64,000 bases of DNA, taken from positions 62,001-126,000 of the forward strand of contig NZ_QGTL01000007.1 of assembly GCF_003182135.1 (NCBI RefSeq), in the 5' to 3' direction. This DNA is from Nocardia neocaledoniensis. GTDB lineage: Bacteria; Actinomycetota; Actinomycetes; Mycobacteriales; Mycobacteriaceae. How positions within the stretch are numbered: the stretch's first letter is position 1; each line of letters begins with the position of its first letter. The notes beneath the pieces are model-generated. The model ran no database searches. It had not been told where the DNA came from and saw only the letters and a program-made list of their open reading frames with translations. The position numbers and the translations under genes were made by a program. This document shows, piece by piece, positions 1 through 8,858 of this stretch.

Positions 1-1346
1 ACGGCCTCGTGCTCGGCGGCCTGCTCATCACCACCGGCGCACTCGGCGACCGGGTGGGTCGAAAGCTGTTGTTCCTCAGCGGTTTCGTGCTGTTCGGTGT
101 GGCCTCGGTGATCGCGGCGACCGCCGGCAGCGCGGCCCAGCTGATCGGCGGACGCGTCCTGCTCGGCATCGGCGGCGCGATGGTGATGCCCTCGACGCTC
201 TCGCTGATCCGCAACATCTTCACCGACGCGCGTGAGCGCACCATGGCCATCGGGATCTGGGCGGCGGTGGCCGGTGTCGGCGCGACGATCGGGCCGATCA
301 TCGGCGGATTCCTGGTCGAGCACTTCGGCTGGGCCTCGGCGTTCTGGCTCAACGTGCCGGTGGTGCTGGTGACGGTGGTGGTCGGGCTGTGGGTGCTGCC
401 GGAATACCGCGCGCCGCAGGCGGGCGGCCTCGACTGGTTCGCGGCGGTGCTCTCGGTGGCCGGCATCGTCTGCCTGGCCTGGGGCATCAAGCATCTGGCG
501 AAAGGTGAAGCGAGCGTGGTCGACTGGGTGATCCTGGTCGTCGGTGTCGGCGCGCTGGCCTGGTTCACCCGGCGTCAGCTCACCGCGGCCGACCCGCTGC
601 TCGACGTGCGGCTGTTCCGCAACGGCGCGTTCACCGCGGCCGCCGTCGCGACACTGCTGGCGATGATGGCCATCGGCGCGGCGATGTTCCTGATCTCGCT
701 GTGGCTGCAGTACGTCCACGGGTACAGCCCGTCGCAGGCCGGCGTGCGGATGCTGCCCGCCGCGCTCACCCTGCTCACCGCCTCGCTGCTGACCCCGATG
801 CTGATGGACAAGCTCGGGGTGCGCACGGTGCTCGGCGTCGGCCTCGGCGCGGTGGCGCTGGGTTTCCTGCTGCTGGCCATGAGTCCGGAGCCGACGACGT
901 ATCCGGTGATCGCGCTGGTGCTGGTGTCGTTCGGGATCGGTGACGGCATGGCGGTGACCGCCGCGGCCGCCGTCCTCGTCGGGGCCGTGCCCGCCGATCG
1001 CGCCGGTCAGGCCGGTGCGGTGGAGGAGACCAACTACGAGGTCGGCGTCGGGTTCGGGGTGGCGCTGCTCGGCAGCCTGCACGCCCGGATCTTCAGTCAG
1101 CACATGACGGCTCTGCCCGTTCCGGCCGACAAGCTGGAGCAGGCCGCGGGCTCCGTCGGCGGCGCGGCCGAGGTGGCCACCGAGCTGCCCGAACCGGCCC
1201 GTACGCAACTCCTCGACGCGTCCGAGCACGCCTTCGACACCGCTCTCACCGCCACGTCCTACCTCTCCGCCGCGGTGGTGGCGGTGGTCGCGGTCGGTGC
1301 GGTGTGGCTGGTCCCGCGCGGTTTCCGGGTGACCGGCGGACACTGA
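1..1346 (+). CDS. DHA2-family MFS multidrug exporter (5' end outside window)
   Basis: Proton-driven drug/H+ antiporter of the inner membrane (major facilitator superfamily, 14-TM DHA2/QacA-like group). The reading frame is open to the window edge, and the visible protein already begins in TM2, so TM1 and the true start are missing. Visible landmarks are the motif A loop GALGDRVGRK early in the protein, then the motif C-type segment GIGGAMVMPSTLSLIRNIF and a long run of hydrophobic segments up to LVPRGFRV near the C-terminus. Visible length is about 447 residues against about 480-520 for the family. It ends just before the operator/promoter region of the ArsR operon, so it may share that regulation only by read-through. 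Substrate cannot be told from sequence. Confidence 0.88.
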   Translation, partial: GLVLGGLLITTGALGDRVGRKLLFLSGFVLFGVASVIAATAGSAAQLIGGRVLLGIGGAMVMPSTLSLIRNIFTDARERTMAIGIWAAVAGVGATIGPIIGGFLVEHFGWASAFWLNVPVVLVTVVVGLWVLPEYRAPQAGGLDWFAAVLSVAGIVCLAWGIKHLAKGEASVVDWVILVVGVGALAWFTRRQLTAADPLLDVRLFRNGAFTAAAVATLLAMMAIGAAMFLISLWLQYVHGYSPSQAGVRMLPAALTLLTASLLTPMLMDKLGVRTVLGVGLGAVALGFLLLAMSPEPTTYPVIALVLVSFGIGDGMAVTAAAAVLVGAVPADRAGQAGAVEETNYEVGVGFGVALLGSLHARIFSQHMTALPVPADKLEQAAGSVGGAAEVATELPEPARTQLLDASEHAFDTALTATSYLSAAVVAVVAVGAVWLVPRGFRVTGGH

Positions 1347-1349
1347 CCC

Positions 1350-1399
1350 TTGACGCAACCAATCGGTTGCCATACCGTGAGTTGCAACCAACTGGTTGC
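1350..1399 (+). promoter_or_regulatory. Promoter with two ArsR-type operators
   Basis: A sigma-70-like promoter is visible: -35 TTGACG (1350-1355), 17-base spacer, -10 TACCGT (1373-1378). Two inverted repeats overlie it: GCAACC-AATC-GGTTGC at 1355-1370, inside the spacer, and GCAACCA-AC-TGGTTGC at 1384-1399, across the expected transcription start. Their centres are 29 bases apart. The most economical reading is autorepression by the ArsR-type regulator encoded at 1837-2166. Binding is inferred, the repeats are seen. Confidence 0.7.
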
Positions 1400-1415
1400 T
1401 ATCAAAGGAGGCGTC

Positions 1416-1847
1416 ATGGGATTCCCTGATCAGATCGTGCGCACCGTCGAGCTCGCGCACCCGCCGGCCAAGGTCTGGGCGGCGATCACCACGGCCGAGG
1501 GGCTGGCGAGCTGGTTCGGCAACACCGCCGAGATCGACCTGCGGCCCGGCGGTGACATGCGGATGACCTGGAAGGAAGGGTTCTCGGCCGACATGCGGGT
1601 GGAGCGGGTCGAGGAACCCTCGGTGTTCGGCTACACCTGGCCGATCAACGGGCTGCCCGACGAGGACCCGCGCCGCACCTATGTGGAGTTCACCCTCGAA
1701 CCCGTCGGCACCGGCACCCGGCTCACGGTCGTCGAGACCGGATTCGCCCAGCTCCCCGAGGACCTGCACAAGGAGGCGTTCGAGGGCAATGTCGGCGGCT
1801 GGAAGAGCGAGCTGGGCGAGCTCGTCGAGTACCTCGATGCGGCCTGA
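1416..1847 (+). CDS. SRPBCC (AHSA1-like) domain protein
   Basis: A 143-residue helix-grip (START/Bet v1-like) protein of the AHSA1/activator-of-Hsp90-like group. The N-terminal signature VRTVELAHPPAKVWAAITT, the GLASWFG segment and the closing GGWKSELGELVEYLD are typical. Such proteins bind small hydrophobic ligands; the ligand here is unknown. The ATG at 1416 is chosen because AAAGGAGG (1404-1411) lies at ideal distance; an upstream TTG in the same frame would run through the operators. It overlaps the next gene by 11 bases, so the SRPBCC and ArsR proteins are translationally coupled, an arrangement common in actinobacteria. Confidence 0.85.
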   Translation: MGFPDQIVRTVELAHPPAKVWAAITTAEGLASWFGNTAEIDLRPGGDMRMTWKEGFSADMRVERVEEPSVFGYTWPINGLPDEDPRRTYVEFTLEPVGTGTRLTVVETGFAQLPEDLHKEAFEGNVGGWKSELGELVEYLDAA

Positions 1848-2166
1848 ACCGGAGGCCACCGCCGAACGGGTCTTCGTCGCGCTGGCCGATCCGAGCAGGC
1901 GGTCGGTCCTGGCCGTGCTCGCCGCGCGGGGGCCGGCCACCGCGACCGAGCTCGCCGATCGACTGCCCATCAGCAGGCAGGCGATCGCCAAACACCTCGC
2001 CCTGCTCGCCGAGGCGGGCCTGGTGATCGCGGAACCGGGCGAGCGGCGCCGGGTGCGCTACCGGCTCGATTCCGCGCCGATGCAAGTGGCACAACAATTC
2101 CTGGCTGCCCTCGCACGAGACTGGGACAGCCCTCTCGACGCGCTCCGCCGTCACCTGGACGGCTGA
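1837..2166 (+). CDS. ArsR-family winged-helix repressor
   Basis: A 109-residue ArsR/SmtB-type transcription factor. FVALADPSRRSVLAVLAARG is the usual first helix pair and TELADRLPISRQAIAKHLALLAEAGLV is the recognition helix-turn-helix, followed by the wing (GERRRVRYRL). No cysteine or histidine metal-binding cluster is visible, so it is probably not a metal sensor but one of the non-metal ArsR proteins that travel with SRPBCC genes. It sits between two SRPBCC genes in one operon. The likely targets are the two GCAACC/GGTTGC repeats at 1355-1399. Confidence 0.88.
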   Translation: MRPEPEATAERVFVALADPSRRSVLAVLAARGPATATELADRLPISRQAIAKHLALLAEAGLVIAEPGERRRVRYRLDSAPMQVAQQFLAALARDWDSPLDALRRHLDG

Positions 2167-2182
2167 GCCGGAAGGAAAAGCG

Positions 2183-2695
2183 ATGAGCGACAACGATTAC
2201 ACCGTGACCATCACCGTCGACAAGACGCCGGGGGAGGTGTTCGCCGCCGTCAACGACGTGCGGGCCTGGTGGTCCGAGACCATGCGAGGAAGCACCGGAA
2301 CCGTCGGCGACAGTTACCTTTTCGAGGTCCCCGGTATCCATCGCTGCACGATGACCACCACCGAATCGGTGCCCGGCCGCCGCCTGGTGTGGCATGTCAG
2401 CGACTCGTGGCTCGGCTTCCTCGCCGACACGGCCGAATGGGAGGGCACCGACATCGTCTTCGACATCACCGAGACCGCCGAAGGCACCGAACTCCGGTTC
2501 ACCCATGTGGGTCTGCGGCCCGCGGTCGAGTGCTACGAGGTGTGCACCAACGCCTGGGGGGCCTACATCACCACCAGTCTGCGCGGCCTGCTCACCACCG
2601 GTGTGGGTGATCCGTTCCGGCGCACCAGCACCGCCGAGTCGGAGTTGCGCAAGCACGGCAACGCCGACCTCGTCGACCTGGACGCCATCGGCTGA
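2183..2695 (+). CDS. SRPBCC (AHSA1-like) domain protein, second copy
   Basis: A 170-residue helix-grip protein beginning MSDNDYTVTITVDKTPGEVFAAVNDVRAWWSETM, a classic SRPBCC N-terminus. It shares fold but little sequence with the protein at 1416-1847. A purine-rich Shine-Dalgarno (GGAAGGAAAAG) precedes the ATG at 2183, 16 bases after the ArsR stop, so it is the third gene of the operon. Function is unknown beyond a hydrophobic-ligand pocket. Its TGA stop abuts the stop of the convergent thioesterase gene so that the two stops form one TGATCA palindrome with no spacer. Confidence 0.82.
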   Translation: MSDNDYTVTITVDKTPGEVFAAVNDVRAWWSETMRGSTGTVGDSYLFEVPGIHRCTMTTTESVPGRRLVWHVSDSWLGFLADTAEWEGTDIVFDITETAEGTELRFTHVGLRPAVECYEVCTNAWGAYITTSLRGLLTTGVGDPFRRTSTAESELRKHGNADLVDLDAIG

Positions 2696-3490
2696 TCAGC
2701 CGCGCGGGGCGATCAGCAGGGTCTGGGTACTGCGGCCGAGCGGGCCGGTCTCGTCGAACAGCGCCGATTCGGCGAGGCCGATGCCGTGCGGCTGCGGGTG
2801 GGTCACCGCGTCCAGGCAGACCCAGTCGCCGACCGGGTGCCGGTGCAGCGTCACCGTGAGATCGGTGTTGATGAACAGGTACTTCGACCAGTCGAGCACG
2901 GCGCTGACGCCGTTGCCGGAGTCGGCGGCGGCGAGCGTGCGCTCCAGCGGGCTGGGCGTGGTGCCCGCGACGATCGGGTACTTCAGCCGGATCCAGCAGA
3001 CCGCGGGGCCGGGCGCGGCGAAGGAGCCGCTGGCGAAGCGGTATTCGATGCCGGTGTGGAAGCCGATCTTCTGGTCGGAGGGGAACACCTCCGGCTCCTG
3101 CGCGGCGGGCATGGTGCGCTCGCCGCTCGGCAGGAACTCCGGCGGGAGGTCCAGCGGCGGCTCGGCCAGCTTGAGCCGCCACGCGTTGGCCTGCATCACC
3201 GGCCCCCGCTCGGTGGACAGCGTCGCCTGGATCAGCTCGACACTGCGCCCCGACCGGACCACCTTGGCCTCGGCGGTCAGCGGCGCCAGCGGCACGGGTC
3301 CGAGGATTTCCACCGCGACACGGCCCACCTGGAACCCCTCGCGCGGCGCACATCGCTCGATGACGTGGCCGAGCAGCGCCGACGGCGGCCCGGCGTGCTG
3401 CGCGTCCGGTGACCACGGCCCCCGGGTCAGCTCGGTCGAGACGAAGCGATTCGGATCCGCCGGGTCGGGCACGTAGAAGGCATCGGTCAC
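2696..3490 (-). CDS. Thioesterase-family protein (TesB-like double hotdog)
   Basis: A 264-residue protein resembling the acyl-CoA thioesterase family with tandem hotdog domains. N-terminal features are a start of FYVPDPADPNRFVSTELTRGPWSPDAQHAGPPSALL, where the GPP-A-LL segment begins the first hotdog helix, and the conserved PLTAEAKVVRSGRSVELIQATL strand region. The second hotdog holds SKYLFINTDLTVTLHRHPVGDWVCLDA near the C-terminus. The predicted role is hydrolysis of an acyl-CoA thioester, but the substrate is unknown. The start is a GTG at 3488-3490 with a TACCGT hexamer (minus strand, 3497-3502) six bases before it and no Shine-Dalgarno, suggesting a leaderless mRNA. It is divergent from the gene at 3566. 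Confidence 0.8.
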   Translation of the reverse strand: MTDAFYVPDPADPNRFVSTELTRGPWSPDAQHAGPPSALLGHVIERCAPREGFQVGRVAVEILGPVPLAPLTAEAKVVRSGRSVELIQATLSTERGPVMQANAWRLKLAEPPLDLPPEFLPSGERTMPAAQEPEVFPSDQKIGFHTGIEYRFASGSFAAPGPAVCWIRLKYPIVAGTTPSPLERTLAAADSGNGVSAVLDWSKYLFINTDLTVTLHRHPVGDWVCLDAVTHPQPHGIGLAESALFDETGPLGRSTQTLLIAPRG

Positions 3491-3565
3491 AGCTCGACGG
3501 TACCGCCGCTCGCCATCGAATGAACAGCACCCGGGTCGTCGCGCGCCTGGTCTACGGTCGGCACT

Positions 3566-4255
3566 GTGTTGTGGTTCTGCCTGCTCGTCGCCCCGCTGCT
3601 CATCTGGTCGTTGACCGCCACCACGCTGCGGGTGTGGGTGCCGGGGTTCGTGGTGCTCGCGGCGGTGGCGGCCGGTCAGTACGTGGTCGGAAGGCGCTGG
3701 GTCTTTCCCGACGGGCAGTTCACCGTGCTGGCCGCACTCACGCTGATCACGGCCGCCGTCCTGGTGTTCGGGCCCTTCCTCGAACGTGGCGAGGGCCGGA
3801 GTGCCCTGTGGCGCAGCCGAATCGGCTACAGCCTCGGGTTCGTGGCTGGCCTCATCGCGGTGAGCTGGATCGTATTGTTCGGGCCGGTGTTCTTCCTCAT
3901 GGGCCGGTGGTCCTTCGTCCCCGCCTCGACCGCGCTCGATCCGCTGCCCGCCGGCCTGTCCGTGCGCGAGACCGTGGACAAGGGGTGCACGAGCCGGTCC
4001 TCCGACAGTGACTGCGCCCGACGCTTCGTACTCACCGGGACCGAGTCGCCCGACAGCCTCGCCGCTCTGCTCCGCGGTCACCTCACGGACACGCGAGCGT
4101 GCGCGTTCGAACGGAGAGAAGCCCAGGGTCGCGAATACTGGTGGGGCACTTGTCCGATAGCGGGTTGGCCCCTCGACCGCCACGAGACCACCGCCGCCAT
4201 CTCCGCCGGACGCGACGCCGTGACCCTGGATCTCGCCTACCTCGACGACTGGTGA
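3566..4255 (+). CDS. Membrane-anchored protein of unknown function
   Basis: A 229-residue protein not recognised from any named family. Three or four hydrophobic segments fill the first 125 residues (LWFCLLVAPLLIWSL, VPGFVVLAAVAAGQYV, FTVLAALTLITAAVLVFG, YSLGFVAGLIAVSWIVLFG). A soluble, probably extracytoplasmic domain follows with four cysteines (KGCT, SDCARR, RACAF, GTCPI), which could form two disulfides. Translation starts at GTG 3566. TACGGT (3553-3558) lies seven bases upstream with no Shine-Dalgarno, so the mRNA is probably leaderless. It lies just before the low-GC type VII island but its own GC content matches the chromosome. Confidence 0.65.
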   Translation: MLWFCLLVAPLLIWSLTATTLRVWVPGFVVLAAVAAGQYVVGRRWVFPDGQFTVLAALTLITAAVLVFGPFLERGEGRSALWRSRIGYSLGFVAGLIAVSWIVLFGPVFFLMGRWSFVPASTALDPLPAGLSVRETVDKGCTSRSSDSDCARRFVLTGTESPDSLAALLRGHLTDTRACAFERREAQGREYWWGTCPIAGWPLDRHETTAAISAGRDAVTLDLAYLDDW

Positions 4256-4454
4256 TCGCGCCGCCGGAGCTGTTTGGAGCCTGCGGTCGGACTGCTTTCC
4301 GGTCTCCTGATTCCTGAACTCCCAGCGCGGTGTCTTCCCAGACGTGTCGAAGTTGCGAAGCGATGAGATCGGTGCGGGTGCAGTAGACTCGTGATGGAGT
4401 ATGGTAACGGAAAGCGGATATTGAGCGTATGGCCGCAGATTCTCGGGGGGAAAG

Positions 4455-4778
4455 ATGGCAAGTGGTATCGATGCAGCCGGGGCTCTCGGCATCATTCCAG
4501 ATGACGTACAGAGCTTTGGGCGCGAAGCCTATCGTATCGCTGAGGAGTTGCGTTCGGCGTCATCGAGCCTCGACACCGAAGTGCAGGGCTTGATGTCGAC
4601 CTGGAAAGGCGCGGCAGCAGACTCTTACTTGACTGGGTGGGACGAAATGCATCGAGGTGCCTTGGACGTATGGGACACCCTCTTCGTGCTGGCGGAAAAA
4701 CTCGGAATCACCGCTGAAAACTTCCGCATATCGGATGGCGACCACGCCGCCGTGATCTCGTTGCTGGATCTGCCGTGA
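4455..4778 (+). CDS. WXG100 protein (ESX/type VII substrate), first of pair
   Basis: A 107-residue small helical-hairpin protein of the ESAT-6/CFP-10 superfamily. The turn motif W-K-G lies at residues 50-52 (LMSTWKGAAADSY), flanked by two long amphipathic helices. Proteins of this class are exported as heterodimers by type VII (ESX) secretion systems. It begins with ATG after GGGGGGAAAG and ends in a four-base overlap with the next WXG100 gene. No canonical C-terminal YxxxD/E is seen; FRISD near residue 90 is the closest match. The gene opens a low-GC cluster of four genes on the plus strand. No ESX secretion component is present in the window. Confidence 0.85.
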   Translation: MASGIDAAGALGIIPDDVQSFGREAYRIAEELRSASSSLDTEVQGLMSTWKGAAADSYLTGWDEMHRGALDVWDTLFVLAEKLGITAENFRISDGDHAAVISLLDLP

Positions 4779-5077
4779 GTACTTCAGAAGATGGGTTCGC
4801 GGTCGATCTTGAGCACTTAGATGCGGTTACCGCGAGAATGCGTGGACTAAAAGGCTTTGTCGTGGATCAACTCGCCGCACTCGACGCGAAGGCCAAGGCG
4901 GTAATGCCCGCCTGGAGCGGTGAGGCTGCGACCGCCTATCAAACCGCGCACGCCGAGTGGGCCGATGGCGCAACAGATGTTCAGGATGGACTTGTGGTCA
5001 TGGAGAAAGCGGCGCAATCTGCGCACTCCAACTACAGCACGGCGATGGCCGCGAACCTCAAAAGGCTCGGTTTGTAG
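4775..5077 (+). CDS. WXG100 protein (ESX/type VII substrate), second of pair
   Basis: A 100-residue ESAT-6-like helical hairpin with the W-S-G turn at residues 47-49 (VMPAWSGEAATAY). The GTG start overlaps the TGA stop of the first WXG100 gene (GTGA), indicating coupled translation and probable heterodimer formation. The C-terminal helix ends SNYSTAMAANLKRLGL without a clear YxxxD/E. The 32-base gap to the effector gene suggests it is co-transcribed with it. By analogy with polymorphic toxin loci, such pairs act as targeting partners or chaperones for the large effector; this is inference. Confidence 0.85.
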   Translation: MSTSEDGFAVDLEHLDAVTARMRGLKGFVVDQLAALDAKAKAVMPAWSGEAATAYQTAHAEWADGATDVQDGLVVMEKAAQSAHSNYSTAMAANLKRLGL

Positions 5078-5109
5078 CGAGCTGCTGCGATATTTCGAGG
5101 GAATTTCAT

Positions 5110-6432
5110 ATGGACCTCACTTTCGGAGCTTACTACTCCGTCGGAAACGCATGTTTCGGCCTCGCGGACGACCTGCACACTGCATTTAACACCGAAACCG
5201 GAAAGCTGAATAACTGTGACGGCATGGCTGGGGTGGATGAAGAAGGGAAGTCGTGGGCCACTGATTACGATGCCAGAGTCGCCGAACTGCTGACCTTGGT
5301 CGCCGACCTTGGTGAAGCCGTACAGAAGCTCGGTCGTGTCGCAGTTCATTGCGGATATGAGCTGTACTTGGCTAACTATCGCAGCATAATCAATCCGACT
5401 TCTCCGCCGGCCGCCATGCCTGCGATGCCGACCGTGGAAAGGCGCTTCTATGGTGCACCGTGCAAGGCGGGCGCGGACCTACAAGGAGGGCTCCGTGACG
5501 CGGCAGACGACGTCATCGGCCTAGCCAATAAGGTCGGAATCGCAATCCCGGACGGCGACACCGACCAGCTTCAATCCGCTGCGGAGGCATGGAATCGGCT
5601 ACAGCACAACTACACTGCAGAACTCGTCTCCGTCCTGACGAAGGCCGCAGACCTCATGGACACCTGCGATGCCGACGACGCTCGCGCGATCGCCGGGAAG
5701 TTGCGTGGTCTAGAGGGTGTTGTCGGCGATGTCCTTGCGGCATGCGGCGAGTTGTCTGCAATGTGCACCGAATTCAAAGATGCTCTGTGGGCACTCCGTA
5801 GGCAGATGCTATGGAGTATCCTCGAGGAGCTAGCGCTCAAGGTTGCGGAACGATTCGTTCTCACGGCCGCTACCTCATTTCTTACTTTTGGTGTTTCTGC
5901 GGTAATCGGAGCAGCTGCGATAACGGATACAGTTATCGACTATGCTCGCAAGATCGCCGACAAGGTTGCAGACTGGCGAAGATTGCGGGCGCAGGCGAAA
6001 GCCAGCCGCAAGCAAAGAGACCTCGGAGAATCCAAGCGTAAGGCAGACGAGGCGAAGAACCTGGATGACGATAGCCCGAATGGGGCCGGGAAAAACCCGA
6101 AGTCCACGAAGTCGCCAGAAGAACTCGACCGTCTCGGGCAAGATATAGGGGACGAAGTGTCGCGTATCCCCCGCGGCTCGGGGCAGCTGGATACGTTGGT
6201 TGCCAGGGTCAACGAACTGGGGCTTAGTCATGATGAAGCAGTAGCGGTGACCAAGAAGGCAACCGAAACGGGTTTGGGGGGCACAGGTGGAGTCGCCCAC
6301 CTTCCCGATGGCAGTAAGATGATCCTACCTACGTATATTCAGCTGGGTAAATCATTTGTCGTCAACGCAGATGGAACGGTTGTCAAATATGAGGGCAACC
6401 TAGAGCAGTTCGTGCAGTACATACCGGCATGA
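5110..6432 (+). CDS. Putative type VII-secreted polymorphic toxin/effector with unassigned C-terminal domain
   Basis: A 440-residue multi-part protein. Residues 1-95 form a WXG/LXG-like helical region with NNCDGMAGVDEEGKSWATDYD, a signature of actinobacterial type VII effectors. Residues 96-120 are a Pro/Ala linker (TSPPAAMPAMPT). Residues 120-240 are a second helical region. Residues 245-278 contain a hydrophobic segment (FVLTAATSFLTFGVSAVIGAAAI). Residues 285-340 are a charged, coiled-coil-like linker (KASRKQRDLGESKRKADEAK). Residues about 340-440 are a compact C-terminal domain ending GTVVKYEGNLEQFVQYIPA, for which I recognise no family or catalytic motif. ATG 5110 is preferred over upstream in-frame codons because it follows GAGGGA and begins the conserved helical region. 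GC is clearly lower than the flanks. Confidence 0.72.
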   Translation: MDLTFGAYYSVGNACFGLADDLHTAFNTETGKLNNCDGMAGVDEEGKSWATDYDARVAELLTLVADLGEAVQKLGRVAVHCGYELYLANYRSIINPTSPPAAMPAMPTVERRFYGAPCKAGADLQGGLRDAADDVIGLANKVGIAIPDGDTDQLQSAAEAWNRLQHNYTAELVSVLTKAADLMDTCDADDARAIAGKLRGLEGVVGDVLAACGELSAMCTEFKDALWALRRQMLWSILEELALKVAERFVLTAATSFLTFGVSAVIGAAAITDTVIDYARKIADKVADWRRLRAQAKASRKQRDLGESKRKADEAKNLDDDSPNGAGKNPKSTKSPEELDRLGQDIGDEVSRIPRGSGQLDTLVARVNELGLSHDEAVAVTKKATETGLGGTGGVAHLPDGSKMILPTYIQLGKSFVVNADGTVVKYEGNLEQFVQYIPA

Positions 6433-6444
6433 AAGGGAGCGGAT

Positions 6445-6963
6445 TTGAGTGAGAATGCAATAGTCGGTGCATTGAGTTTTGAGATTCATCAACTCATGCT
6501 GATGCGCTGTTCTGATGTTGAGAAAATGGACAAGCTGGCGGAGTTCAATGTTTCTCTGCCGGAAGCGCGACGGCTGTCGTCGCAGGTCCAGCAAAATCTC
6601 CGTCCTAGCCCGGAGCAGTTCCGCAACTTGAAAGAACTTATCGGCGGATCAAACTCGGCGGATTCTTCCATCCGATATGCCAGTCGGCTGTGGCCACAGT
6701 TTATGTTTGAAGCAGCGTCAACAAATTCCGGAATGATCGGGGACGCTCGGTATGTGCGTAGGAAAGGCGTCCCGCCAGCTGTCTTGCATCCCGCAGCCCT
6801 GGGAACATGGAGTGTCACTGTCGACGAGTTCAGCGCACTCTTCGGCCCGCTGCAGTCTGTCGATAGTTGGTACCCGAACGAAGAATACGTCTTCGAGTCA
6901 GCGGGCCGACGATATGGTGTCGGCTTCGGATGGGGTCTTTTCCTCGGGGTCGATCAGCTCTGA
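6445..6963 (+). CDS. Unknown 172-residue protein, positioned as cognate immunity protein
   Basis: A soluble protein with no signal peptide or membrane segment, beginning SENAIVGALSFEIHQLMLMRCSDVEKMDKL and ending RRYGVGFGWGLFLGVDQL. I recognise no family. It starts 12 bases after the effector stop at a TTG preceded by GAAAGGGAG, and shares the effector's low GC. A short, cytosolic, unrelated gene directly after a multi-domain type VII effector is the standard place for an immunity gene, so neutralisation of the C-terminal domain encoded at about 6127-6432 is the leading inference. An accessory or regulatory role cannot be excluded. Confidence 0.6.
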   Translation: MSENAIVGALSFEIHQLMLMRCSDVEKMDKLAEFNVSLPEARRLSSQVQQNLRPSPEQFRNLKELIGGSNSADSSIRYASRLWPQFMFEAASTNSGMIGDARYVRRKGVPPAVLHPAALGTWSVTVDEFSALFGPLQSVDSWYPNEEYVFESAGRRYGVGFGWGLFLGVDQL

Positions 6964-6994
6964 CCGAGGAGTCGCCGCCTGGCTACCCCGGGCG

Positions 6995-7034
6995 GGCCGG
7001 TTCCGCTCGCGATTCTTCTCGAGTGGAACCGGCC
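6995..7034. terminator. Bidirectional terminator between type VII island and thiC
   Basis: A perfect 10-base stem GGCCGGTTCC (6995-7004) pairs with GGAACCGGCC (7025-7034); the stem continues inward through a G-T pair and CTCG/CGAG to a 10-base loop. There is no strong T-run, as usual in high-GC actinobacteria. It sits between the convergent ends of the island and thiC. Confidence 0.7.
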
Positions 7035-7040
7035 ACTTGG

Positions 7041-8663
<1,623 letters not shown>

Positions 8664-8671
8664 GGTGTTTC

Positions 8672-8775
8672 CTCCCTACGCCGGCATTACCCGGTCAGGT
8701 TCATACGGTCGACGGCCCTGATCGCCCATCGAATGGGCTAGCCGTCCTCTCAGCCCGCTGGTGCGAGCCCCCGTT
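8672..8775 (-). promoter_or_regulatory. TPP riboswitch (THI element) of thiC
   Basis: Read on the minus strand, the leader contains the conserved CTGAGA pyrimidine-sensing loop (8747-8752 region) after GGGGGCTCGCACCAGCGGG, a variable P3 hairpin, and then the pyrophosphate helix segment ACCGTATGAACCTGACCGGG followed by TAATGCCGGCG and AGGGAGG. These are the diagnostic THI-box sequences. The 3' edge merges with the thiC Shine-Dalgarno, so ligand binding probably blocks translation initiation. Boundaries are approximate. Confidence 0.93.
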
Positions 8776-8818
8776 GGCATGTGAAATTTTCCGTCGCCGA
8801 CCCTACCCCGAGACGACG

Positions 8819-8849
8819 GCGGCCCGCCCGGGAAGTCCGGACGGGCCGC
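8819..8849 (-). terminator. Terminator of the mmpL-like gene
   Basis: A 13-base stem, 8819-8831 with 8837-8849, and a 5-base loop. One position is a G-U pair only in the minus-strand RNA, so the hairpin is perfect for the mmpL transcript that ends at 8859. Confidence 0.7.
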
Positions 8850-8858
8850 GCGCGTGAC

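Noticed and set aside
4384..4389. TAGACT as a -10 box for the type VII island
   Set aside because: No matching -35 at proper spacing was seen, so the promoter of the island is left unassigned.
3491..4495. Upstream extension of the minus-strand thioesterase frame
   Set aside because: It lies opposite the membrane protein at 3566-4255 and has no homology-like sequence; GTG 3490 begins the recognisable protein.
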